In this document: positions 56,378 to 64,000 of the stretch, in pieces | Layout of the letters: each line of letters starts with the position of its first letter | How positions within the stretch are numbered: the stretch's first letter is position 1 | From: Verrucomicrobiaceae bacterium | Lineage (GTDB): Bacteria > Verrucomicrobiota > Verrucomicrobiia > Verrucomicrobiales > Verrucomicrobiaceae | Length of the DNA stretch: 64,000 nt | Assembly (NCBI GenBank): GCA_016795365.1 | Contig: JAEUHN010000039.1 | Coordinates: forward strand, 238,610 to 302,609 | Direction of reading: 5' to 3' | The notes under the pieces: model-generated | What the model was told of the DNA's origin: nothing | The model's input: the letters and a program-made list of their open reading frames with translations, nothing else | Database searches by the model: none | Made by a program: the position numbers and the translations under genes

Positions 56378-57496
56378 ATGCGCTGGTCCTTTCACATCTG
56401 CACTATCGCGGGAACCGAGGTGCGGATTCATGCCACGTTCCTGCTGTTGCTAGCCTTTGTTGGCTGGCAGGCCCTTGGCCAAGGTGCTGGCGTGCCAGGG
56501 ATGCTGGAAGCCATGGCACTCGTGTGCGCGATGTTTTCCTGCGTGCTGCTGCACGAGTTTGGGCACGTTACGGCGGCGAGGCGTTATGGTATTCGCACAC
56601 CAGACATCACGCTGCTGCCCATCGGCGGCGTAGCCAGGCTGGAGCGGATGCCGCGTCATCCGATTCACGAACTGGTCGTGGCCATCTGCGGGCCTCTGGT
56701 CAATGTGGTGATCGCCATCGTGATCGGGACGTTCGTGGGCTGGCCGAAGTCCTTCACTCCCGAAGTGATGCTGTCCGACTCCCTCGGGTTCTGGCAGGTG
56801 CTCACGAACTGGAACCTCCTCATGGTCGCCTTCAACCTGATCCCCGCCTTCCCGATGGATGGCGGACGCGTGCTGCGAGCGCTGCTGGCGATGATTGTTT
56901 CCGACTACGCCAAGGCCACCCGCTGGGCAGCCACGATCGGCCAGACCATTGCCGTGCTGGTGGTGATGAACATGGTCTTGAGCAGCCGGTTTCAGCCCAT
57001 GCTCGTGCTCATCGCGTTCTTTGTGTTCTTCGCCGCCGGGCAGGAGGCGTCCGTGGTCGAGGAAGAAGAAGCCGCGGGCAACATGCAGGTGGGCGATGCG
57101 ATGCTAACCGAATTCCATACCCTGCCTTCCAATGCCGTGCTGCGAGAGGCGGTGGAGCTGCTGCTAGCGGGCACACAGCACGACTTCCCTGTGCTGGACG
57201 AGGATGGAACCATGATGGGCGTGCTGACCCGCCGCCGTCTTATCCCTGCACTCGCTGATCACGGCCCTGGCTATCCGGCCCAGCTCATCATCGAGCCCTG
57301 CGCTGAATCCGTGGAGCCGCGCATGTCCCTGGTGCAAGCGATGGCGAAGCTCAAGGCCAGCCCGTGCCCGGCGATACCGGTCATTGATCCGATCACTGAA
57401 AAGATGGTCGGCCTGCTCACGGCTGAGAATGTGGGCGAGGCTCTGCTCGTTCGCTCAGCACTGCGCCAGCGCATGAAGGCCATGAGCGCGAGTTGA
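56378..57496 (+). CDS. M50 site-2 protease with CBS domains
   Basis: 372 residues. The membrane part holds the zinc site HEFGH (59-63) and the second motif NLIPAFPMDGGR, as in site-2/SpoIVFB-type intramembrane proteases. The C-terminal third (from about 240) carries two CBS-like repeats (VGDAMLTEFHTLPSNAVLREAVELLL...; SLVQAMAKLKASPCPAIPVID), which usually sense nucleotides. It should cut membrane-bound regulators within the bilayer; no anti-sigma substrate is adjacent. It is convergent with corA (6-nt gap). Confidence 0.94.
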   Translation: MRWSFHICTIAGTEVRIHATFLLLLAFVGWQALGQGAGVPGMLEAMALVCAMFSCVLLHEFGHVTAARRYGIRTPDITLLPIGGVARLERMPRHPIHELVVAICGPLVNVVIAIVIGTFVGWPKSFTPEVMLSDSLGFWQVLTNWNLLMVAFNLIPAFPMDGGRVLRALLAMIVSDYAKATRWAATIGQTIAVLVVMNMVLSSRFQPMLVLIAFFVFFAAGQEASVVEEEEAAGNMQVGDAMLTEFHTLPSNAVLREAVELLLAGTQHDFPVLDEDGTMMGVLTRRRLIPALADHGPGYPAQLIIEPCAESVEPRMSLVQAMAKLKASPCPAIPVIDPITEKMVGLLTAENVGEALLVRSALRQRMKAMSAS

Positions 57497-57502
57497 CCGT
57501 TG

Positions 57503-58480
57503 TTACAACAGGCCCTTGCGACGGAAGAACCAGATCGGTCCGATGGCAGACATGATCATGAGAATGATCACCATCGGGTAACCAGCCAGCCACTTGAGTT
57601 CCGGCATGTGCTCAAAGTTCATGCCATAGATGCTGGCGATCAGCGTGGGTGGCATGAAGAGCACGGAGGCCACGGTGAAAATTTTGATGATCTGGTTCTG
57701 CTGGATGTTGATCAGGCCCAGCGTGCTCTCTAGCAGGAAGGTCATCTCCTGCGTCTGCTGATTCGTATAGTCATCGAGTGAGCGAATGTCTCGCACCACA
57801 CTGCGGAAGGAAGCCGCCAGCTCAGGGCGCATCCAGGTGGCCGCGTTGTTGAGGAAGTAGGACAGCATGCGGTTCATGCTCACCAGGCTCTCGCGCAGGT
57901 TCGCCACCAGCGCGCTGCGACGACCGAGGAGTTTTACCACGTCGGCCAGCAGCTCTTCTGCGCCCGCATGGGCCTTGTGCGGATTGAGCGCGAAGATGTC
58001 ACGGCACACTCGCTTCAAATCACTCTCCACTCCCTGCAAGGCATCCGCGATGCGCGCCACGATCAGCTCGGCCAGCAGCAGGAACATGGCATCGCTGGAA
58101 ACCGGCGTCGTGCACTGGCGGCGCGCTTGATCCACCAACGTCCTGAACGCATGGGGATCGGCATATCGAACGGTGGTGAGACAGTCCTGACCCAGCACGA
58201 ACGAGATGGCCGTGTTGTCAGGCTCCTGGGACTCAAGGCCCACCGGCACCCACGCCGTCATGTAGAGCACCTGGTTCTCCATGTAGAGTCGGCTGGACTC
58301 CTCAATCTCCTGCATCTCTTCCCGCGTGGGCAGCGAGTATTCCAGCCACTTCTCCGCCTCCAGCTCCTCGGGACGTGAAGGGTTGAAAAGATCCAGGAAG
58401 ACGAGGTTGTCCGGGAACGGATGCAACTTCTCGTCGTTCCAGTCAATCAACTGACCTTGCTGGGTGATGAGGCGGACCAT
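57503..58480 (-). CDS. corA: CorA-type magnesium/divalent metal transporter
   Basis: 325 residues. A soluble N-terminal domain and a long stalk helix lead to two C-terminal transmembrane helices separated by YGMNFEHMPEL, the signature GMN loop of CorA. The family forms pentameric channels for Mg2+ (also Co2+/Ni2+). The short basic tail WFFRRKGLL is typical. Confidence 0.95.
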   Translation of the reverse strand: MVRLITQQGQLIDWNDEKLHPFPDNLVFLDLFNPSRPEELEAEKWLEYSLPTREEMQEIEESSRLYMENQVLYMTAWVPVGLESQEPDNTAISFVLGQDCLTTVRYADPHAFRTLVDQARRQCTTPVSSDAMFLLLAELIVARIADALQGVESDLKRVCRDIFALNPHKAHAGAEELLADVVKLLGRRSALVANLRESLVSMNRMLSYFLNNAATWMRPELAASFRSVVRDIRSLDDYTNQQTQEMTFLLESTLGLINIQQNQIIKIFTVASVLFMPPTLIASIYGMNFEHMPELKWLAGYPMVIILMIMSAIGPIWFFRRKGLL

Positions 58481-58585
58481 GCAGAGCTTTTTTCGGAAAG
58501 GGCGGGGAAGCTACTGTCTGCCCTGCGCATTGCCATCGTGATTTGCCCTTATCTTGGCGAATCATAGTTCGTCGTCAGACCTTGC

Positions 58586-59224
58586 TCAGCGAAGCGAACC
58601 AATGAATGCATCCGCCTCACGCACAGACTGATCCAGGCGTCCGAGAAGCGACTGAATGTCTGCCTGGATACCATCCGCAGTGGTGCGCAGCGAACCTATC
58701 GCGGCAGCGTTGAGATTGTGCTTCAGGTAAAGCACCTGATCGCGGAACTGGCGCAGCACCGGAGCCATGCTCGCTTCGGATGAATGGAGGTTGGCTGAGA
58801 GGACCTCGAAACGCTGACGTGTCGCGCTCAGCTTCATCCGGCTGTCGGCAGCCAGTGCAGGCGTGCTGATCTCAGCGATCTCCTTCTCCCATTCACGGAA
58901 GAGATCGCGGGCCACACGGTTCATCTCCTTGATGCGGCTGCTGACCTGCTTCGCCTGCGCATCGCAGTCCTCGTATTCTGCTTTGAACTTGTTGTAGCCC
59001 GCTTCGAGGTTGCCGCCGTTGAAGCCGTAGAGCGCCTTCAGCTGCGTGAGGGCATCCTGGAATTCCTTGCCCGCTTCCTTCTGATCCTGCCGCACAGCGG
59101 CAACGGCCTTCTTCAGGAGGTCACGTTTCTCGATGCCAAACTGCTCCATCGCCGCGTAGTAGGCGACCTGACAGGAAGCAAGACCAACAACAAGGGCGGG
59201 AAGCAAAACACGCAGCGTTTTCAT
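58586..59224 (-). CDS. DUF2959 family lipoprotein
   Basis: 212 residues with a lipoprotein leader (MKTLRVLLPALVVGLASC; Cys18 in an LASC lipobox). The next stretch, AYYAAMEQFGIEKRDLLKKAVAAVRQDQKEAGKEFQDAL, is characteristic of DUF2959, and the rest is helical. Such proteins are outer-membrane or periplasmic lipoproteins of unknown function. It is monocistronic, between corA and the helicase. Confidence 0.87.
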   Translation of the reverse strand: MKTLRVLLPALVVGLASCQVAYYAAMEQFGIEKRDLLKKAVAAVRQDQKEAGKEFQDALTQLKALYGFNGGNLEAGYNKFKAEYEDCDAQAKQVSSRIKEMNRVARDLFREWEKEIAEISTPALAADSRMKLSATRQRFEVLSANLHSSEASMAPVLRQFRDQVLYLKHNLNAAAIGSLRTTADGIQADIQSLLGRLDQSVREADAFIGSLR

Positions 59225-59308
59225 GGGTGAAGGCAGTTAGCCATTCACCCGCTGAATGCGAGCAGGTTTGCGGTGATTTTTCACACCTCATTCCTGGACA
59301 CCATCGAC

Positions 59309-60970
59309 CTACTTCCGCCGACGCACCGTGCCACGGCCCGTGCGCATCACACTGCGAGCGTGACTCTCATCATCAAGGATGGAGGTGTATTTGTAGCTAA
59401 AGCCTTCCAGCTTGCGGCGCTCGATCTTGCGCTTGATGAGGTTCTCGATGGCTTCGACCTGCTTCATTTCATCTGCGGCGAACAACGTGAAAGCATCGCC
59501 TTCTTTCTGTGCGCGACCGGTGCGTCCGATGCGATGGACGTAGTCCTCGGGATTGTCAGGCACATTGAAATTGATGACGTGCGTGACGCCGCTGATGTCG
59601 AGCCCGCGAGCTGCAAGGTCAGTTGCCACAATCACTTCACAGGTGCCTTCGCGGAAGTCCTTGAGCGCCTTCTCGCGATCGCGCTGGGCGATATCGCCAT
59701 GCATCACGGCGCACTTGTATTCGCCCATTGCCTTGAGATTGGCGAAGAGTTTGTCCGCCTGCACTTTCATGCGAGTGAAGATCATCACGCTGTGGAAGTG
59801 CGTTTGCTTCAGGATGGCAAGGAGCAGCTCTTCGCGCTGTTCGCCAGCGACAGGATACAGGTAATGGCTGACCGTCTCGGCGGGCGAGAAGCGCAGGCCT
59901 ACTTCGATGCTCACCGGTTCCTTGAGCGCCCAGTCGGCCAGCGACTTGATCTGCGGGGGCATCGTCGCACTGAAGAACAGTGTCTGACGCGACTTCGGAG
60001 TCTTCTCCACGATTCGCCGAACGTCAGGAAGGAAGCCCATGTCCAGCATGCGATCGACTTCATCGAGGATGAGGATGTCGATCGTATCGAGCGACACGGT
60101 CCCTTCCTGGATAAAGTCCAGCAAGCGTCCTGGCGTGGCTACCACGATATCGACGCCTTTCTCCAGGCCTTCGCGTTGCTTGCCGTAGCCCACGCCGCCA
60201 TGAACGAGCAGGGTGCGGAGACCGGTGTGAGCACTGAGACGTTCGAAAGCTTCGACCACCTGGGCGGCCAGTTCGCGCGTGGGTTCCAGGATGAGGCAGC
60301 GCAGCTTCCCTGGCGCGCCCAGTTTTGTAAGCGCAGGCAATCCGAAGGCTGCCGTTTTGCCAGTGCCCGTTTGTGAGGCACCAATCACATCCTTGCCTTC
60401 GAGCACGACGGGTGCCGCGCGAGTTTGAATCTCCGTGGGCGTGGTGTAGCCGAGATCGCGAATGCCCGCGAGCACTGCGGGGGAGTAGCCGAGAGCTTCA
60501 AAGGCTTCCGGGAATGGACCTTCCGGAACGGGTGGTGCAGGTGGTGGTGGCTCGGGAGCGAAGCGTGTCTTCGGACGCTCTTCTCTCTCCTCGTCCGCCA
60601 TGCGACTGCGGCCACCTTCACGCCCTTTGCCACCACGTCCGCCGCGCTCATTGCGGCCACCACTGCGTTCGCGATCGCGACCACCGGCGGCTCTTTCGCC
60701 CGAGCGTTCGGCCGGACGTTCGCCACGCTCATGGCGCGGTTTGTCGTGACGCTTTTCTGCGCTGTGCTCGCGAGGGGCGCGAGGGCCTCTGTCCGCCCGA
60801 GCCTGCGGCTTTTCAGCGGCCTCTGCCTTCTTTTTGCCGATTCCGGTGAGCTTTGTGATGCCGGATTTGAGCTTCTCTTTCAGCCGACCCAGCAGAGAGG
60901 TCTTCTTCTTGGCCACGAGCTTGGCGACGTGATGCTCATGGTGGTCTTTACTCGATTCTTGTTTTGACAT
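59309..60970 (-). CDS. DEAD-box RNA helicase, RhlE-like, with basic low-complexity N-terminus
   Basis: 553 residues from the ATG at 60970. The core has the DEAD-box motifs in order: the Q-motif region, ASQTGTGKTAAF (I), PTRELAAQV (Ia), TPGRLLDF, DEVD in ILDEVDRMLDMGF (II), FSATMP (III), ARGLDISGVTHVIN (V) and HRIGRTGRA (VI). Motif II reads DEVD instead of DEAD. The first about 150 residues are a charged Arg/Gly/Glu/Lys-rich extension (many GGR, RGE, RER units), likely an RNA-binding tail. Role: RNA remodelling in ribosome assembly or decay. The C-terminus is short and basic (GTVRRRK). Confidence 0.94.
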   Translation of the reverse strand: MSKQESSKDHHEHHVAKLVAKKKTSLLGRLKEKLKSGITKLTGIGKKKAEAAEKPQARADRGPRAPREHSAEKRHDKPRHERGERPAERSGERAAGGRDRERSGGRNERGGRGGKGREGGRSRMADEEREERPKTRFAPEPPPPAPPVPEGPFPEAFEALGYSPAVLAGIRDLGYTTPTEIQTRAAPVVLEGKDVIGASQTGTGKTAAFGLPALTKLGAPGKLRCLILEPTRELAAQVVEAFERLSAHTGLRTLLVHGGVGYGKQREGLEKGVDIVVATPGRLLDFIQEGTVSLDTIDILILDEVDRMLDMGFLPDVRRIVEKTPKSRQTLFFSATMPPQIKSLADWALKEPVSIEVGLRFSPAETVSHYLYPVAGEQREELLLAILKQTHFHSVMIFTRMKVQADKLFANLKAMGEYKCAVMHGDIAQRDREKALKDFREGTCEVIVATDLAARGLDISGVTHVINFNVPDNPEDYVHRIGRTGRAQKEGDAFTLFAADEMKQVEAIENLIKRKIERRKLEGFSYKYTSILDDESHARSVMRTGRGTVRRRK

Positions 60971-61076
60971 GCGTGATCGGCTTACATGCCGCAGAGCGGA
61001 GGGCAATGCAATCACCATCCTCCGCCCGCGCTTCCCTCCCCACGACCCGAGGAGAGAAGCGAAACCTCACGGCTGA

Positions 61077-62387
61077 TCACTGCTGAAGGAAGACGAAGAC
61101 ACCGCTCTTGTTGCCCACCACGATATCCTGCTTGCCGTCCTTGTTCACGTCGCCAGCTGTCACCTGCGTGCCCACGCCCGAGTCGTCATCGATCTGATGC
61201 GGGATGAAGTCGGCACCGCCTTTGCCATCGCGCTTGATCTGGAACCAGTAGAGCACTGGAGCAGCCATCGGCTCATCGTCTTTCGCAGGACCGTGAGCCC
61301 AGCGACGCTTGCCCGTGATGAGGTCCTTCACGCCATCGCCATCGATGTCCGCCATGTCGGTCGCGTGCATCTGGGTGAACTTCACACCGTGAGGACTGTC
61401 CTCCGGTTTGCTGCCCATGAGCTGGTGAGAAACGAAGCTGCCGTCCTTCTTCTGCTCGTTCCAGGCCAGGCCGTAACCATGCGCATCCCAGCTGGCGATC
61501 ACATCATTGAGCCCATCACCATTGACGTCATAGACCTGCATCTGAGAGCCGCCGCGGGCGGGCTTCCTTACACCATCAGCTCCGGCAAAATCAGGAGCGA
61601 ACGGAGCCGCGTGAAAAGCCCACTCGGTGGTCACGTCCTTGGGTTGCTCACGCCAGCCGTCCTTGTCGAGAATGTCAGCACGGCCATCGCCGTTGATGTC
61701 GCCAAAGCCATAGCCATGGGTGTAGCGGAAATACTTTTTGATGTCCGGCTTGCTGATGGCGAGGTAGCTCGCGGGCTTCGTCGGATCGGACCAATCGAGC
61801 GAGGCGTAGCCCAGACGACCGCCGCTGTGGGCGATGAGTTCAGGTTTGCCATCGCCATTCATGTCACCGAGCTGGGGTGACTCATTATCCGTCACGTCAA
61901 AGATCACATGGCGAACCCAGGCCTTGCCAGTGCGACCACGAGGATTCTCATACCAGGCGGTGATGTCGCCAGGCCAAGAGAAGACGATGATGTCTGACCA
62001 GCCATCGCTGTTGAAGTCATACGTGTAGGTTAGGAAGTAGTCCGAGTAGCCTTTCGCTGGATCATAGGTCTTGCTCTGCTCTTCGGGGCTCTTGGCGACG
62101 AATGCTTCATACACAGGGATGTAATCGGCGTCGGTTACCGGCTTGGCGCGATCAGGCTTGGGCGAGCTGTAGGCGGCCTTCTCTTTGAATTCAGGACCCC
62201 ACCAGATGAAGGGACCGGCGACGATGTCATTGCTGCCATCGTGATCGAAATCAGCAAAGTGAGCCCCCTCGCACCAGAAGTCGCGAGTGAGGGTGATCTT
62301 TTTGAAGGTCGGCTCGGCGGCGATAGCGGCAGAGCTGGCACACATCAGTGCGACAAGAGACAGGCGGAGCGATGAAAAAGTGAGCAT
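61077..62387 (-). CDS. exported FG-GAP/VCBS-repeat beta-propeller protein
   Basis: 436 residues with a signal peptide (MLTFSSLRLSLVALMCASSAAIA). Repeated calcium-loop units such as DFDHDGSNDIVAG, DFNSDGWSDIIVF, DMNGDGKPELIAH, DINGDGRADILDK, DVNGDGLNDVIAS, DIDGDGVKDLITG and DVNKDGKQDIVVG indicate an integrin-alpha/FG-GAP beta-propeller of about seven blades. Such proteins are plentiful in Planctomycetes/Verrucomicrobia. Ligand unknown; likely periplasmic or surface carbohydrate/adhesion role (inference). It lies 43 nt after the gene below (minus strand). Confidence 0.9.
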   Translation of the reverse strand: MLTFSSLRLSLVALMCASSAAIAAEPTFKKITLTRDFWCEGAHFADFDHDGSNDIVAGPFIWWGPEFKEKAAYSSPKPDRAKPVTDADYIPVYEAFVAKSPEEQSKTYDPAKGYSDYFLTYTYDFNSDGWSDIIVFSWPGDITAWYENPRGRTGKAWVRHVIFDVTDNESPQLGDMNGDGKPELIAHSGGRLGYASLDWSDPTKPASYLAISKPDIKKYFRYTHGYGFGDINGDGRADILDKDGWREQPKDVTTEWAFHAAPFAPDFAGADGVRKPARGGSQMQVYDVNGDGLNDVIASWDAHGYGLAWNEQKKDGSFVSHQLMGSKPEDSPHGVKFTQMHATDMADIDGDGVKDLITGKRRWAHGPAKDDEPMAAPVLYWFQIKRDGKGGADFIPHQIDDDSGVGTQVTAGDVNKDGKQDIVVGNKSGVFVFLQQ

Positions 62388-62430
62388 GGAGGAGGTCTAA
62401 CGAGACCTCGCTTCATGCTCTTGCGCCGCA

Positions 62431-64000
62431 TCAATCGTAACGAAGCACGTCCTTCACCTCGATGGTGATCGAGTGGCGCACATTGCCAGCCTCGATCCAT
62501 GCCCTGCCAGTTGCGGTGCCAAGAGGTGCCAGCCATTTGACTGTGGACTTCATCTGGTCGGCGTTGGTGGGCGTCGCATTCGTGGTGGAGAAAGTCTTCA
62601 CGGCCTCGCGGATCGCGGCGAAGTTGATCCGCCACTGCGCGATGCTCGGTGTGGTGTCCGGCTTGGCCTTGATCAATCGCGTGGACAGCTCGCCATGCTG
62701 GCTGCTGCTGGTGCCAATCATGAGCACCTTGTCACTCACGGATGCCACGGGCACGAGATCATCCACGCCGGGCAGGAAGGTGTAGGCGTAGGTGCTGAGC
62801 CCGCCGGGCTGGTTGCGCGTCTCAGGCTCGGGCAGCTTGGCGCCAGCGAGCAGCGGAAAGGCTGCCGCCATGGTGTTGAGCGAAGTTTGCATCTTGTCCC
62901 AGTTCGCAGCGATCGCCTTGCGATCCGTGACTTCATCGAGCGCGGCTAGGCGCAACATCTTGGGTGCCGGTGCATCAGGCTTGGTGGGAAAGATCGGAAG
63001 GGGCGGCACCTTGCCACCAAGGTCGATGATCCAGGCGTGCTCGTCGCCGGTGCCTTTCTCGAAGAGCGTTTTCGAACCGGTGTAGAAATCCACCGCCTTG
63101 GGCACGATGTCACTGTCCACCCACTTCGCGATCTCGGGACCGTCCTTGCCGCCCAGGCCTGTTTTCACGAGTTCATGAGCGCCTTCGTGCAGCACCACCG
63201 ACCAGCCTTCCACCAACTGGCGCAACTTCGCGGAGGACTCTGGATTGCCCTGATAAGCCACACCCACGACCGTGCTCGCGTCATTGAGCAGCGGCGAAAA
63301 CTTCAGCACCGTGTCAGGCTTGAGTCCCTCGGTGCTCTGACCTCCCTTCGTCTCCATGTGCAACCCACCGTCCCACCACGCAATGCCTGTGGCCGTGGTG
63401 AGTTTCTTGCCTGCGAGTTCGCGCTCCAGTTTGCTCAACTCCGCGATCTTGGGCTCAATCTGCTTGGCCATGCCTCCGAACATCGGATGCTCCTTAAGCC
63501 CGGCGACCGCGCCGCGGGCCACCGCAGTGATGGACTCCTCCTGGCGCAGCGTCTCCAGCACATCGGCCTGAGCAAAGCCGACAGCCACGAGGTTCTTGCC
63601 CGCATGCGGTTGAATGAACGACAGCTCGGCACGCATGAGCAGGGATTTCGTCGGATCAGTAACAAACTCGAAGTTAGGTCTCGTGGCACCAACAGCGACC
63701 AGCAGGTAGCCATCGACACTTCCGAAGGCGAGCGCGAAGGTCTTCTTTTGCAATTCATCCAGCGCCTTGGCCACGATTGCCTGCACCTCTTTGTTCTCCG
63801 CAGGCACCTTCGCAAGGGCTTCCTTCTTCATGGCTTCCGCCAGCACTGAGGCCAGCGTGCCTTCGATCAAGGTGAAGTGACCATCGCCCCGGATCGTCAC
63901 CTGGGTGACTCGAGCCTTCGTCTTGAGCTGCTTCATCAAATCGTCGGGCACCAGCTGCTTCAGCACCTCATCGGGCTTTTCGGTTTGAATGCCGAGCATC
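62431..64000 (-). CDS. large protein of unknown function, 5' end cut by window edge
   Basis: At least 522 residues, open to the right edge of the window; the in-frame ATG at 63999 is not shown to be the real start. The sequence has no motif I recognise. It contains alternating strand-helix stretches and a mid-protein region with hydrophobic beta patterns (AWIIDLGGKVPPLPIF; STYAYTFLPGVDDLVPVASVSDKVLMIGTSS). Its composition suggests a soluble or periplasmic protein. PVC genomes contain many such uncharacterised proteins. It shares direction with the FG-GAP gene and could form an operon with it. Confidence 0.7.
   Translation of the reverse strand, partial: MLGIQTEKPDEVLKQLVPDDLMKQLKTKARVTQVTIRGDGHFTLIEGTLASVLAEAMKKEALAKVPAENKEVQAIVAKALDELQKKTFALAFGSVDGYLLVAVGATRPNFEFVTDPTKSLLMRAELSFIQPHAGKNLVAVGFAQADVLETLRQEESITAVARGAVAGLKEHPMFGGMAKQIEPKIAELSKLERELAGKKLTTATGIAWWDGGLHMETKGGQSTEGLKPDTVLKFSPLLNDASTVVGVAYQGNPESSAKLRQLVEGWSVVLHEGAHELVKTGLGGKDGPEIAKWVDSDIVPKAVDFYTGSKTLFEKGTGDEHAWIIDLGGKVPPLPIFPTKPDAPAPKMLRLAALDEVTDRKAIAANWDKMQTSLNTMAAAFPLLAGAKLPEPETRNQPGGLSTYAYTFLPGVDDLVPVASVSDKVLMIGTSSSQHGELSTRLIKAKPDTTPSIAQWRINFAAIREAVKTFSTTNATPTNADQMKSTVKWLAPLGTATGRAWIEAGNVRHSITIEVKDVLRYD

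Noticed and set aside
56305..57258. Plus-strand 317-codon frame overlapping the M50 protease
   Set aside because: A frame-shifted shadow of the protease gene with an Arg/His-rich translation; the HEFGH frame is the real one.

Overview
The window is GC-rich and densely coded, and it looks like the chromosome of a member of the Verrucomicrobiota, probably close to Prosthecobacter/Verrucomicrobium. This is inferred from gene families typical of the PVC superphylum: a DUF1549/DUF1553 (PSCyt2/PSD1) protein, a PVC-type fusion of an SGNH module, a dehydrogenase beta-propeller, HEAT-like repeats and cytochrome c, a Tat-exported Gfo/Idh/MocA oxidoreductase, several pseudopilin-like proteins, very large secreted beta-rich proteins, and a decayed gene ending in a short hydrophobic segment plus an arginine run. 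No phage, plasmid, CRISPR or rRNA signal was seen. One tRNA gene (Ser-GGA) is present.

Layout. 1-4.1 kb: an M16 zinc peptidase (runs off the left edge), divergent from an M3B oligoendopeptidase. 4.1-12.4 kb: PVC-type secreted proteins, an SDR, tRNA-Ser and a Gfo/Idh/MocA oxidoreductase. 12.4-16.8 kb: a pseudopilin-like protein, a DapA-like TIM-barrel protein, an NYN-domain nuclease-like protein, and an overlapping plsY-gpsA pair that supplies glycerol-3-phosphate and begins phospholipid synthesis. 17.1-19 kb: two small paralogous pseudopilins, each behind its own AT-rich promoter, then a diheme cytochrome c. 19.2-31.8 kb: three consecutive giant exported proteins (1170, about 1540 and 1470 residues) that share an N-terminal motif and beta-rich layout. 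A 135-bp palindromic repeat sits at the 5' end of the second and third genes.

31.8-41.4 kb is mostly housekeeping: dCMP deaminase, argH, a Nudix hydrolase, tatC, dgkA, an enolase-superfamily enzyme, a TMTC-like TPR membrane protein, and accB-accC. 41.5-41.8 kb holds a decayed exported-protein gene. 41.9-56.2 kb is one 4772-codon gene: an M36 fungalysin-type metallopeptidase followed by BACON, Calx-beta, lamin-tail, HYDIN-like, ELWxxDGT, SBBP-like and Kelch-like blocks. 56.4-64 kb: an M50 site-2 protease with CBS domains, a CorA transporter, a DUF2959 lipoprotein, a DEAD-box helicase, an FG-GAP/VCBS protein and a large exported protein running off the right edge.

Most promising for novelty: (i) the three-gene giant-protein locus with its two in-frame 135-bp quadruple-hairpin repeats; (ii) the 4772-residue modular peptidase; (iii) the neighbouring pseudopilins with strong AT-rich promoters. 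Gene functions rest on reading motifs by eye, with no database search.
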